The position numbers and the translations under genes were made by a program. Shown here in pieces: positions 1-6,774 of a stretch of 9,131 nucleotides of DNA (position 1 is its first letter; every line of letters starts with the position of its first letter). The stretch comes from an uncultured Clostridia bacterium. GTDB lineage: Bacteria; Bacillota; Clostridia; Oscillospirales; Acutalibacteraceae. The notes under the pieces were generated by a model. That model had not been told where the DNA came from. It did not search any database and saw only the letters and a program-made list of their open reading frames with translations. The stretch is from positions 1 through 9,131 of the forward strand of contig CAMCIX010000043.1 of assembly GCA_945875045.1 (NCBI GenBank), read 5' to 3'.

Positions 1-207
1 CCCCACGGCGGTTTGCAAATTCCCGTTCCTTAGCATTAAAAGGGGGATTATTCCGCACCCCGTACCTAAATCGACAAGAGTATCCTTTTTTCGCGCCGAA
101 GAAAAGTCGGCTAACAGCACCGCGTCTGTTCCGAAGGTGTGGCGCGGCGAAACGTAAACGAAAAACCCTCCGCCTAACGGCTCTTTTTTAATCAGCTTCT
201 CGTCCAT
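1..207 (-). CDS. trmN6: TrmN6-type tRNA (adenine-N6)-methyltransferase, N-terminal fragment
   Basis: Only the first 69 residues are in the window; the gene runs off the left edge. I translated it by hand from the ATG at 207-205. Residues 25-35 read FGTDAVLLADF, the hallmark N-terminal element of the YabB/TrmN6 (COG4123) methyltransferases. Residues 45-57 (VDLGTGCGIIPLL) are motif I of a Rossmann-fold SAM-binding site. The catalytic NPPY-type motif would lie further left and is not visible. Characterised family members methylate N6 of adenine 37 in tRNA1(Val); applying that substrate here is inference. The start overlaps the last 16 bases of cysS, with a modest AGGG ribosome site at 217-214, so translation is probably coupled to cysS. 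Another small-molecule or RNA N6-adenine methyltransferase cannot be excluded from a fragment. Confidence 0.75.
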   Translation of the reverse strand, partial: MDEKLIKKEPLGGGFFVYVSPRHTFGTDAVLLADFSSARKKDTLVDLGTGCGIIPLLMLRNGNLQTAVG

Positions 208-1571
208 TTTACGCCCTGCGGGGTGTCCTCTAATATAATTCCCATTTCCTTTAGCTTATCGCGGATTTCATCGGCGGTTTTAAAGTCCTTTGCCTTTCTC
301 GCGGCGGTGCGCTTTTCGATAAGCTCCTCAATCTCGCTGTCAAGGGTTTCTTCCTTGCGGTTGTAAACAAGACCTAAAACGCCCGTTAATTGGTCGAACA
401 TATCGGCAAATGCCTCTAAAGCCGATTTTCCCGCACCGTTTGCGATAGCCGTGTTAATATCACGAACAAGGCTGAATATTGCCGCTAACGCGTCGGCTGT
501 GTTAAGGTCGTCCTCCATAGCCGTGATAAATTCTTCTTTTCTCTGCTCCACAAAGGCGGGAACCTCTCCCCCGTCCAGGGCGTTTTTAAGGGCAAAATCG
601 ATATTATCACGGCAGGTATAAAGCCTTTCAAGCGAGTTTTTCGCCTGCTCTATTACGTCAACCGAGTAGTTAATCGGGCTTCTGTAATGGCTCGACACCA
701 TCATATAGCGAATCGGCTCGTAACCGAATTTCTCCGCCACGTCGCGGACGGTGAAGAAGTTACCTAATGACTTTGACATCTTGTGGTTATCGACATTGAT
801 AAAGCCGTTGTGCATCCAGTAATGGGCGAAGTCACAGCCGTTCGCCGCCTCGCTCTGGGCTATTTCGTTTTCGTGGTGTGGGAAGATAAGGTCAAGCCCG
901 CCGCAATGAATGTCTATTGTTTTACCTAAGTAACGGCACGCCATTGCCGAGCACTCAATGTGCCAGCCCGGTCTGCCCTTGCCCCAAGGGGAGTCCCAAT
1001 AAGGCTCGCCCGGCTTTGCCCCCTTCCAAAGGCAGAAGTCCATGGGGTCTTCCTTGATTTCGGTGACATCTATTCTCGCCCCCGCCTCTAAGTCCTCAAG
1101 CGGCTGGTGGGAAAGCTTGCCATAGCCCTTAAACTTGGTCGCGCGGTAGTAAACGTCCCCGCCCGATTCATAGGCGTAGCCCTTTTCCACAAGAGCCGAA
1201 ATAATATTCTGAATCTGCTCAATATTCTCGGTAGCGCGGGGGTTAACCGTCGCTTTTTTCACATTAAGCCCGTTAGCGTCGGTCCAAAATTCCTTTATAT
1301 AACGCTCGGCAACGTCGGGGACGGTGGTTTCTTCCTCGTTAGCCCTTTTAATCAGCTTATCGTCAATATCGGTAAAGTTCTGAACAAAATTTACCTTGTA
1401 GCCTCGCCACTCAAAATAGCGGCGCAAGGTGTCAAAAACGCAAAGCGGGCGGGCGTTTCCTATATGAATATAGTTATAAACCGTAGGACCGCAGGCGTAA
1501 ATTTTAACCTCGCCCTCGGTAATCGGTTTAAATTCGTCCTTTTGTCTTGTAAGTGTATTAAATATCCTCAT
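192..1571 (-). CDS. cysS: Cysteinyl-tRNA synthetase
   Basis: Cytosolic class I aminoacyl-tRNA synthetase that attaches cysteine to tRNA(Cys). The 459 residues match the usual full length. The N-terminal catalytic domain carries CGPTVYNYIHIGN (27-39), which includes the HIGH-type ATP signature (HIGN, 36-39). The KMSKS loop is intact at 264-268. The four expected zinc ligands that select cysteine thiol are visible as C27, C207 (in GWHIEC), H232 and E236 (in PHHENE), matching the E. coli spacing. The rest is a helical DALR-type domain and a C-terminal anticodon-binding part. The ATG at 1571-1569 overlaps the end of cysE by 14 bases and has an AAGGAG site 9 bases upstream. Pairing with cysE links cysteine synthesis to its use in translation. 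There is no room for a T-box leader in front of the gene. Confidence 0.98.
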   Translation of the reverse strand: MRIFNTLTRQKDEFKPITEGEVKIYACGPTVYNYIHIGNARPLCVFDTLRRYFEWRGYKVNFVQNFTDIDDKLIKRANEEETTVPDVAERYIKEFWTDANGLNVKKATVNPRATENIEQIQNIISALVEKGYAYESGGDVYYRATKFKGYGKLSHQPLEDLEAGARIDVTEIKEDPMDFCLWKGAKPGEPYWDSPWGKGRPGWHIECSAMACRYLGKTIDIHCGGLDLIFPHHENEIAQSEAANGCDFAHYWMHNGFINVDNHKMSKSLGNFFTVRDVAEKFGYEPIRYMMVSSHYRSPINYSVDVIEQAKNSLERLYTCRDNIDFALKNALDGGEVPAFVEQRKEEFITAMEDDLNTADALAAIFSLVRDINTAIANGAGKSALEAFADMFDQLTGVLGLVYNRKEETLDSEIEELIEKRTAARKAKDFKTADEIRDKLKEMGIILEDTPQGVKWTRS

Positions 1572-2220
1572 TTTCGTCTTCTCCTTCTATGCCACAGACC
1601 TGCTTTTCAAGCTCTTTTATGCGCTTTTCAAGACATTCCATCTTCTGCTTAACAGGGTCGGGAATATGAATCTGGTCAAGATTCTGCGAACAGTTAACCT
1701 TTTTGCCGTCCTGACGGACTACCCTTGCGGGTACGCCTACCACGGTACAGTTAGGCGGTACTTCCTCAAGCACAACCGCCCCCGCCGCAATGCGTGAATT
1801 ATCCCCTATCTTAAAGGGACCCAAAACCTTTGCACCCGCGCTTATCATCACATTGTTGCCGACGGTCGGGTGGCGCTTGCCTGTGTCCTTACCCGTGCCT
1901 CCCAAGGTAACGCCCTGATAAATAAGCACGTCGTCTCCTATTTCGGTGGTCTCGCCTATTACTATGCCCGTTCCGTGGTCTATTACAAGTCTTCTGCCGA
2001 TTTTAGCGCCGGGGTGAATTTCAATCCCCGTTTTTCTCGCCGCTCTCTGAGAGACATAGCGTGCCAAAAACATCCAACCGTGCTCGTAATAAAAGTGCGC
2101 TCTACGGTACATTCTTATTGCTTTAACCCCCGGGTAAAGCAGTAAAACCTCCAAAAAGCTCCGCGCGGCGGGATCCCTGTCCCTTACCGCGTTTACGTCC
2201 TCGCGAAGTCTGTCAAACAA
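1558..2220 (-). CDS. cysE: Serine O-acetyltransferase
   Basis: Transfers acetyl from acetyl-CoA to serine to give O-acetylserine, the committed step of cysteine synthesis, in the cytosol. The 220 residues fit the short Bacillus-type family rather than the longer enterobacterial form. A helical N-terminus (about 1-60) leads into a left-handed beta-helix of hexapeptide repeats (about 66-165). Conserved catalytic regions are present: EIHPGAKIG (67-75, E67 at the position of E. coli D143), DHGTG (81-85, H82 matching E. coli H158) and LGGTGKDTGKRHP (106-118, H117 matching H193). After VGVPARVV comes a charged tail (about 190-220), probably coiled coil. The start is TTG at 2220-2218: no ATG or GTG lies in frame upstream before the pgsA stop, and a strong AGGGGG site sits 8 bases before it. 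It lies 12 bases after pgsA and overlaps cysS. Confidence 0.95.
   Translation of the reverse strand: MFDRLREDVNAVRDRDPAARSFLEVLLLYPGVKAIRMYRRAHFYYEHGWMFLARYVSQRAARKTGIEIHPGAKIGRRLVIDHGTGIVIGETTEIGDDVLIYQGVTLGGTGKDTGKRHPTVGNNVMISAGAKVLGPFKIGDNSRIAAGAVVLEEVPPNCTVVGVPARVVRQDGKKVNCSQNLDQIHIPDPVKQKMECLEKRIKELEKQVCGIEGEDENEDI
1581..1586 (-). promoter_or_regulatory. Ribosome binding site of cysS inside cysE
   Basis: The minus strand reads AAGGAG, followed by 9 bases and then the cysS ATG. The site lies in the cysE codons for the C-terminal Glu-Gly-Glu, so the cysE tail sequence is constrained by cysS initiation. Confidence 0.8.
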
Positions 2221-2228
2221 ATGAATAA

Positions 2229-2234
2229 CCCCCT
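2229..2234 (-). promoter_or_regulatory. Ribosome binding site supporting the TTG start of cysE
   Basis: AGGGGG on the minus strand ends 8 bases before TTG at 2220-2218 and overlaps the TAG stop of pgsA. It pairs with the anti-Shine-Dalgarno with one G-U wobble. With no other in-frame start nearby, it decides the TTG start. Confidence 0.7.
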
Positions 2235-2814
2235 ATTTTGACGGATCGATAAACTCCTTGCTGTCTTTAAGATAAATCGCTCCCGATATAATACATAATA
2301 CGGCGGAAGCCCAGAAAAGTATACTTATTATTATATTGCATACCGAAACAAATAGGGCGTTATTAAGTCCGAAATCGGAGATAAGCGCATATGCAAACAA
2401 CGCAAATATAATCCCCGCCATCTGGCTTACGGTCTTGCACTTGCCCCACATATTAGCCGCGATTACCTTTCCGCCGCTTGAAACCACGACAAGGCGCAAG
2501 GAGGAAATAAGAAACTCCCTAAACAGCACTATAAAGGCAATCCAAGTCACCTGCCAGCCGATACCCATTTTGATAAAGCCCAAAAAGGCGGCCGTAGTCA
2601 GCATTTTATCGGCAAGCGGGTCTAAAAACTTGCCGAAATCGGTTATCATATTGTATTTCCGCGCTAACTTGCCGTCGATCATATCGGTAAGCGAGGCGGC
2701 GACAAAGAGTATCAGCGCCGCGGTGTAATGGAACGGAAAATCAATCATTAAAGCCGCCATAAAAAAGGGCGTTGCAATTATTCTTGCTATCGTTAATTTA
2801 TTCGGTGTATTCAT
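2233..2814 (-). CDS. pgsA: CDP-diacylglycerol--glycerol-3-phosphate 3-phosphatidyltransferase
   Basis: Integral membrane enzyme that makes phosphatidylglycerophosphate, the precursor of phosphatidylglycerol and cardiolipin. From the preferred ATG it has 193 residues, normal for PgsA. The CDP-alcohol phosphotransferase signature DGx2ARx8Gx3Dx3D is complete: D47, G48, A51, R52, G61, D65 and D69, with an additional D44 just before. Hydrophobic membrane segments flank it, at about 7-26, 30-43, 74-100, 128-147 and 155-181. Two starts are possible. GTG at 2820-2818 adds two residues and is only 4 bases from the GGGAG site. ATG at 2814-2812 forms an ATGA overlap with the rimO stop and gives MNTPNKLTIAR, which matches how the family begins; I prefer this one. 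PgsA rather than another CDP-alcohol transferase (PssA, cardiolipin synthase) is supported by the N-terminal PNKLT-R motif and by the neighbouring rimO and recA. Confidence 0.93.
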   Translation of the reverse strand: MNTPNKLTIARIIATPFFMAALMIDFPFHYTAALILFVAASLTDMIDGKLARKYNMITDFGKFLDPLADKMLTTAAFLGFIKMGIGWQVTWIAFIVLFREFLISSLRLVVVSSGGKVIAANMWGKCKTVSQMAGIIFALFAYALISDFGLNNALFVSVCNIIISILFWASAVLCIISGAIYLKDSKEFIDPSK

Positions 2815-4136
2815 TCGCACAATTCTCCCAACAAATCGTAATCAAGGCAATCGTTTACCTGAACCCTTACAAAGTCCCCGATTTTAAGCGGACGGCTCGA
2901 CATAAAGAAGATTTTGCCGTCAACCTCCGGCGCGTCGGCGGGGGTTCTGCCGAAATAGCATTTAATGTAATCGTCCCAGCCTTCTATAAGCACCTCTGTT
3001 ACACTGCCGACCTTTTCCCCGTTCTTTTCGGCGGATATAGTCATCTGCATATCCATTATGTTGTCCATTCTGTCCTGCTTTGTCTGAGGGTCTATTTGGT
3101 CCTTATAGGTCGCCGCAATAGTGTCCTCCTCGGCGGAGTAGGTAAAGCAACCGAGCCTGTCAAACCGCATTTCCTTTACAAACCGCGCTAATTCGCAGAA
3201 CTGCTCCTTGGTCTCCCCGGGGAAGCCGGTTATAAGGGTGGTTCTAAGGGTTACATCAGGTATTTTCGCCCTTATTTTATTAATAAGCGCCGAGAGGCTT
3301 TCGTAATTACCCTTACGGTTCATTCGCTTTAAAATCTCGCCGTTTACGTGCTGGAGCGGAATATCGAAATATTTAACCAATTTAGGTTCATCAGCCACAG
3401 TCTCTAACAGCTCGTCTGTAATGCGGTCGGGGTAGGTGTAGAGGGTTCTTATCCAATGCAGTCCCTCGATTTTGCAAAGCTCGCGAAGAAGCTCCGCCAG
3501 CATTGGCTTGCCGTAAATATCCTCGCCGTAGGCGGTGGTGTCCTGCGCTACGACCGTTAATTCCTTTACTCCGCCCTCGGCGAGCCTTTTCGCCTCGGAA
3601 ACGCAGTCCTCGATAGTCCTTGAGCGAAGTCTGCCCCTGATTTTAGGTATGGCGCAGTAGGTACAGCAATTGTCGCACCCGTCGGCTACCTTTAAATAGG
3701 TGCTGAAGGGATATGACCCCAAAATTCTGCCGCCGTTTAAGTCAAGCTCATATTTTTCACCGTAAGCGTTTTTATGCTCGCCGTTTAGAGCCTCGGTCAC
3801 GATTTTTGCAATATCGCCGTTTTTGCCGATACCTACGCAGACATCAACCTCCGGGATTTCCTCGGTCACGTCGTCTTTGTAGCGCTCGGCAAGACAGCCC
3901 GTGACAATAAGCGCCCTGCATTTTCCGGTCTTTTTATACTCGGCGGCTTCAAGGATATTTTCAATTGCTTCCTTTTTCGCGTCCTCTATAAAACCGCAGG
4001 TGTTAATAATAATCGCGTCCGCTTCCGATTCCTCGGCGCCTATTTCAAAGCCCGCGTTTTTAAGGGTCAAAAGCATCATTTCGGCGTCAACCTGATTTTT
4101 AGGACAACCTAATGACACCATACTAATCTTATACAT
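2811..4136 (-). CDS. rimO: Ribosomal protein S12 methylthiotransferase
   Basis: Radical SAM enzyme with two iron-sulfur clusters that methylthiolates the conserved aspartate of ribosomal protein uS12. From the ATG at 4136-4134 it has 441 residues, the family norm. Domains in order: an N-terminal MTTase domain with cluster ligands C11 (SLGCPKNQVDAE), C47 (NTCGF) and C81 (TGCLAERY); a radical SAM core with C154, C158 and C161 (CxxxCxxC) followed by AIPKIRGRLRSR; and a C-terminal TRAM domain (about 375-440) that binds the substrate. SLGCPKN and the YFDIPLQH segment favour RimO over MiaB or MtaB. A TTG at 4157 opens the same frame 7 codons earlier, but it lacks a good ribosome site. The ATG at 4136 has GAGGA at ideal spacing and gives the usual N-terminus. 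It overlaps recX by 8 bases, and its stop overlaps the pgsA ATG. C157 is an extra cysteine inside the cluster motif. Confidence 0.96.
   Translation of the reverse strand: MYKISMVSLGCPKNQVDAEMMLLTLKNAGFEIGAEESEADAIIINTCGFIEDAKKEAIENILEAAEYKKTGKCRALIVTGCLAERYKDDVTEEIPEVDVCVGIGKNGDIAKIVTEALNGEHKNAYGEKYELDLNGGRILGSYPFSTYLKVADGCDNCCTYCAIPKIRGRLRSRTIEDCVSEAKRLAEGGVKELTVVAQDTTAYGEDIYGKPMLAELLRELCKIEGLHWIRTLYTYPDRITDELLETVADEPKLVKYFDIPLQHVNGEILKRMNRKGNYESLSALINKIRAKIPDVTLRTTLITGFPGETKEQFCELARFVKEMRFDRLGCFTYSAEEDTIAATYKDQIDPQTKQDRMDNIMDMQMTISAEKNGEKVGSVTEVLIEGWDDYIKCYFGRTPADAPEVDGKIFFMSSRPLKIGDFVRVQVNDCLDYDLLGELCE
2825..2829 (-). promoter_or_regulatory. Ribosome binding site of pgsA inside rimO
   Basis: GGGAG on the minus strand, in the rimO codons for the C-terminal Leu-Gly-Glu. 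It is 10 bases from the ATG at 2814 and 4 bases from the alternative GTG at 2820. The spacing is slightly long for one and short for the other, so the start is not fully settled. Confidence 0.55.
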
Positions 4137-4761
4137 AATCTTCCTCGCTGTATTCAAGCTCTTCGCTGTATTTTTTAAGGGCGTTTCTCACCGCCGAAAA
4201 GGAAAAGCCCTTTCTTACAAGGGCGGCGTAAACCCTTTGCACGCCGTTTTCCTGCTCTAATTTCCGAGCGTATTTTTTCTCGATAACCGCCCTTATCTGC
4301 TCCTCCTCGTCAACTTCGGTTTCGGAGAAGACCTCGTTCGCAATATCGTAAGGAACTCCTTTTTGGAGCATTTTCCTTATTCCCTCTCGCTTTGAGATAT
4401 TGCCGTCCCTGCATTTTTCGGCAAAATTCTCGGCAAAGCGGCGGTCGTCGATAAGCCCTACCTCTACAAACCTGCCCACCACCGCGGCAGAGGCGCGTTT
4501 GTCAAACCCGGCGGTAACAAGCTTTTCGTACATAGTCTTTTCGGTGCGGTCGGCACGGTCTAAGTACCAAAGCGCCCTTGATTTCGCCCTCGCATACTCC
4601 GATTCGTATTTAAGCCTTTTAAGCTCCTCCTCGGAAATTTGCATTTCGGGCTTTATAGCGTAATTTACACAAATATCGTTATCCAACAAAACCTCCTCGC
4701 CGTTATCCAAAAGAAGGCCTGTTAAATGCTTTTTCTGCTTTTGTAAAGCCGTAACAATCAT
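4129..4761 (-). CDS. recX: Regulatory protein RecX
   Basis: Small cytosolic protein that binds RecA filaments and modulates, usually inhibits, recombinase and coprotease activity. The 210 residues fit the Firmicute form, with an N-terminal beta-rich extension (about 1-40) before the helical repeats. The first three-helix repeat begins near ALWYLDRADRTEKTMYEKL (63-81, with the following GF at 85-86). The second carries GLIDDRRFAENFAE (102-115), a classic RecX signature, followed by the helix REGIRKMLQKGV. The third lies around 155-197. Position is decisive support: its ATG overlaps the recA TAA by one base (TAATG). No clear AGGAG site precedes it, which suggests translation by reinitiation after recA and therefore RecX levels tied to RecA. 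The acidic tail (EELEYSEEDYV) overlaps the rimO initiation region. Confidence 0.95.
   Translation of the reverse strand: MIVTALQKQKKHLTGLLLDNGEEVLLDNDICVNYAIKPEMQISEEELKRLKYESEYARAKSRALWYLDRADRTEKTMYEKLVTAGFDKRASAAVVGRFVEVGLIDDRRFAENFAEKCRDGNISKREGIRKMLQKGVPYDIANEVFSETEVDEEEQIRAVIEKKYARKLEQENGVQRVYAALVRKGFSFSAVRNALKKYSEELEYSEEDYV
4142..4146 (-). promoter_or_regulatory. Ribosome binding site that decides the rimO start
   Basis: GAGGA on the minus strand with GAGG 6 bases from the ATG at 4136-4134. It lies downstream of the alternative TTG at 4157, so it can only serve the ATG. It is encoded in the Glu-Glu codons of the recX tail. Confidence 0.8.
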
Positions 4762-5915
4762 TATTCGTCAACCGCTATGTCGATATCAACCTTTTTGCGG
4801 GGCTTGATATTTTCGGGGGCGGTAGGCTCGATTACAGGCTCGTCGCTTTCCTCCGAGGGCTCTGCGGAAACGCCCGTAACCTCTGTCCCCGCCTTAACCG
4901 CGGCGTAAATCTTATCCTCTATCTCTTTGCACATTTCAGGGTTATCAAGGAACAGCTTTTTAACATTGTCGCGACCCTGACCGAGCCTTGTATCGCCGTA
5001 GTAGAACCACGCGCCCGACTTTTTAAGCACGTTGGTTTCAACCCCCACGTCCACAAGCTCGCCGACGTGGGAAATGCCCTCGCCGTACATAATATCAAAC
5101 TCGGCGGACTTAAAGGGGGGAGCAACCTTATTTTTAACGATTTTTACCTTTGTGCGGTTGCCTATTACCTCGCCGCCGTCCTTAATCTGGTCGCCCTTGC
5201 GGACGTCGATACGTACGCTTGAATAAAACTTAAGCGCTCTGCCGCCCGTGGTGGTTTCGGGGTTGCCGTACATAACGCCGATTTTTTCACGCAGCTGGTT
5301 AATAAATATCGCCGCGCAGTCGGTCTTAGCAAGCGCGCCCGTAAGCTTTCTTAACGCCTGGGACATAAGGCGGGCTAACTGTCCGACGTGGGAGTCGCCC
5401 ATCTCGCCCTCAATTTCCGCCTTTGTAACAAGGGCGGCAACCGAGTCGATAACTATAATATCAATAGCTCCCGACCGCACAAGCGCCTCGGCAATCTCGA
5501 GCGCCTGCTCGCCCGAATCGGGCTGAGAAACAAGCAGACTGTCAATATCCACACCTAACTTTTTAGCGTAAACGGGGTCTAAGGCGTGTTCAACGTCGAT
5601 AAACGCGGCGGTTCCGCCCGCCTTTTGCGCCTCCGCAACGCAGTGTAGCGCGACGGTGGTTTTACCCGAGGATTCGGGGCCGTAAATCTCTATTATTCTG
5701 CCCTTAGGTATACCGCCTATTCCGAGAGCTAAGTCAAGGGTTAAGGAGCCGGTGTGAATAGACTCGACGTTCATTCCGACGTTTTCGCCCAGTCTCATAA
5801 CCGCGCCCTTGCCGAACTGCTTTTCTATCTGCTCCATAGCGGTTTTCAGAGCCTTTTCCTTGCCCTCCGCTTCGGTGACCTTTACGGGTGTCTTAACCGT
5901 TGTTTTCTGTGCCAT
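4761..5915 (-). CDS. recA: Recombinase RecA
   Basis: ATP-dependent DNA strand-exchange protein for homologous recombination and LexA autocleavage in the SOS response. It has 384 residues; the core aligns throughout and the tail is somewhat longer than in many RecAs. Visible motifs: KGAVMRLG (36-43) in the N-terminal polymerisation region, Walker A GPESSGKT (79-86), Walker B IIVIDSVA (153-160), loop L1 around EGEMGDSH (169-176), and loop L2 with the following strand (206-240), including [20 protein letters not shown]. The C-terminal tail after about 345 is low-complexity, rich in Glu, Pro and Ser, and ends in mixed charge. The ATG has a strong GGAGG site and lies 16 bases after prmC, so there is no space for a separate promoter unless one sits inside prmC. 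I found no GAAC-N4-GTTC LexA-type box in prmC or the gap. recX follows with a one-base overlap. Confidence 0.99.
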   Translation of the reverse strand: MAQKTTVKTPVKVTEAEGKEKALKTAMEQIEKQFGKGAVMRLGENVGMNVESIHTGSLTLDLALGIGGIPKGRIIEIYGPESSGKTTVALHCVAEAQKAGGTAAFIDVEHALDPVYAKKLGVDIDSLLVSQPDSGEQALEIAEALVRSGAIDIIVIDSVAALVTKAEIEGEMGDSHVGQLARLMSQALRKLTGALAKTDCAAIFINQLREKIGVMYGNPETTTGGRALKFYSSVRIDVRKGDQIKDGGEVIGNRTKVKIVKNKVAPPFKSAEFDIMYGEGISHVGELVDVGVETNVLKKSGAWFYYGDTRLGQGRDNVKKLFLDNPEMCKEIEDKIYAAVKAGTEVTGVSAEPSEESDEPVIEPTAPENIKPRKKVDIDIAVDE

Positions 5916-5920
5916 TTTAT

Positions 5921-5927
5921 TTCCTCC
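5921..5927 (-). promoter_or_regulatory. Strong ribosome binding site of recA
   Basis: GGAGGAA on the minus strand, with GGAGG 7 bases from the recA ATG. It lies in the only true intergenic gap of the right half of the window (5916-5931), which contains nothing else. It is the best Shine-Dalgarno match in the window, in keeping with high RecA output. Confidence 0.85.
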
Positions 5928-5931
5928 GCTT

Positions 5932-6774
5932 TTATTTTAAGTTTGCGTAAACCGCGCGTTCTATGCCGTTTAGATCCTTTTTTGTGCCTATATCGGCAAA
6001 GCCCGCGGTCTTTAATATCTCTTTTACGGCGTTTGCCTGCCCGATTCCTACCTCATAGCAAAGCATACCGTTTTGCTTTAGCGACCCTTTATAATTTTCG
6101 GTAATCGCTCTGTAAAATTCAAGTCCGTCCGTGCTACTATAAAGCGCCGTGTGAGGCTCGTACTTGGTTTCGGGGGATACCGTCTCCGTATCCTTTTCGG
6201 GAATATAGGGCGGGTTGCTTACTATAAGGTCATACTTATCCTCATTGCCCGCGCCCTCAAAAATATCGCCCGCAATTACCCTTGCGTTTTCCGCCTTGTT
6301 GCGCAAAATATTTTTCTCGGCATACCGCATAGCCTCGGGGAATTTTTCCGCCATAAGGCAGGTTGAGTCTTTTATTTCCTTTGCAAGGGTTATGCCGATA
6401 CAGCCGCTCCCCGCGCATAAATCAAGTATTTTCGGCTCCTTTTTGTCCTTTAGATAATCGAGACATACCTCAATCACCGTTTCGGTATCGGCACGCGGCA
6501 CTAACACGCCGGGACCCACATAAAAATCCCGCCCGTAAAACGACCACTCGCCGAAAATATACTGCAAGGGGTATCTAAGTTCTCTTTGCCTTATAATCGC
6601 GGTTAAATTGTTGCTTTGGTACTCGGTAAGCGCGTTTGTATAATTCATAAGTATCTCGGAGCTTGAAAATCCCGTTATATGCTTTATAATCTGCTTTGCC
6701 TCGAAGACATAGTCCTCTATACCCGCCTTTTGGAGGGCTTTTTTGGTGCTGTTATAGGCTTCAAATATGTTCAT
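5932..6774 (-). CDS. prmC: Peptide chain release factor N5-glutamine methyltransferase
   Basis: Cytosolic SAM-dependent enzyme that methylates the glutamine of the GGQ motif in release factors RF1 and RF2, which speeds termination. The 280 residues are normal for PrmC. A helical N-terminal substrate-binding domain (about 1-75) leads into the Rossmann methyltransferase domain. Visible motifs: VLVPRADTE (90-98, the PrmC-specific R-x-D/E-T segment), SAM motif [13 protein letters not shown] (117-128) and the catalytic NPPY (187-190) followed by IP. The acidic residue that usually binds the SAM ribose at the end of strand 2 appears as E143 in MAEKFPEAM, where the family more often has DIS. The ATG overlaps the stop of the DUF1385 gene (ATGA) and no strong ribosome site precedes it, so coupling is likely. 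prfA, often next to prmC in Firmicutes, is not downstream here. Confidence 0.96.
   Translation of the reverse strand: MNIFEAYNSTKKALQKAGIEDYVFEAKQIIKHITGFSSSEILMNYTNALTEYQSNNLTAIIRQRELRYPLQYIFGEWSFYGRDFYVGPGVLVPRADTETVIEVCLDYLKDKKEPKILDLCAGSGCIGITLAKEIKDSTCLMAEKFPEAMRYAEKNILRNKAENARVIAGDIFEGAGNEDKYDLIVSNPPYIPEKDTETVSPETKYEPHTALYSSTDGLEFYRAITENYKGSLKQNGMLCYEVGIGQANAVKEILKTAGFADIGTKKDLNGIERAVYANLK

Noticed and set aside
1107..1652. 181-codon plus-strand reading frame antisense to cysS and the cysE end
   Set aside because: It lies fully opposite two well-conserved genes, its translation matches no family I recognise, and it has no convincing ribosome site. It is a shadow frame.
2221..2232. Terminator or riboswitch between pgsA and cysE
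   Set aside because: The gap is only 12 bases and is explained by the cysE ribosome site.
4134..4157. Longer rimO form starting at TTG 4157
   Set aside because: It adds seven non-family residues and lacks a ribosome site, whereas the ATG at 4136 has a well-spaced GAGGA and the usual N-terminus.
4919..5125. 68-codon minus-strand frame inside recA
   Set aside because: It is out of frame within the conserved recA coding sequence, with no initiation signal of its own.
1870..5526. Other plus-strand frames opposite cysE, pgsA, rimO, recX and recA
   Set aside because: Each is antisense to a gene with intact family motifs and has shadow-frame composition with no recognisable domain.
5916..6774. 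LexA/SOS box search upstream of recA
   Set aside because: Several GTTC half-sites occur, but none is paired with GAAC at the required spacing.
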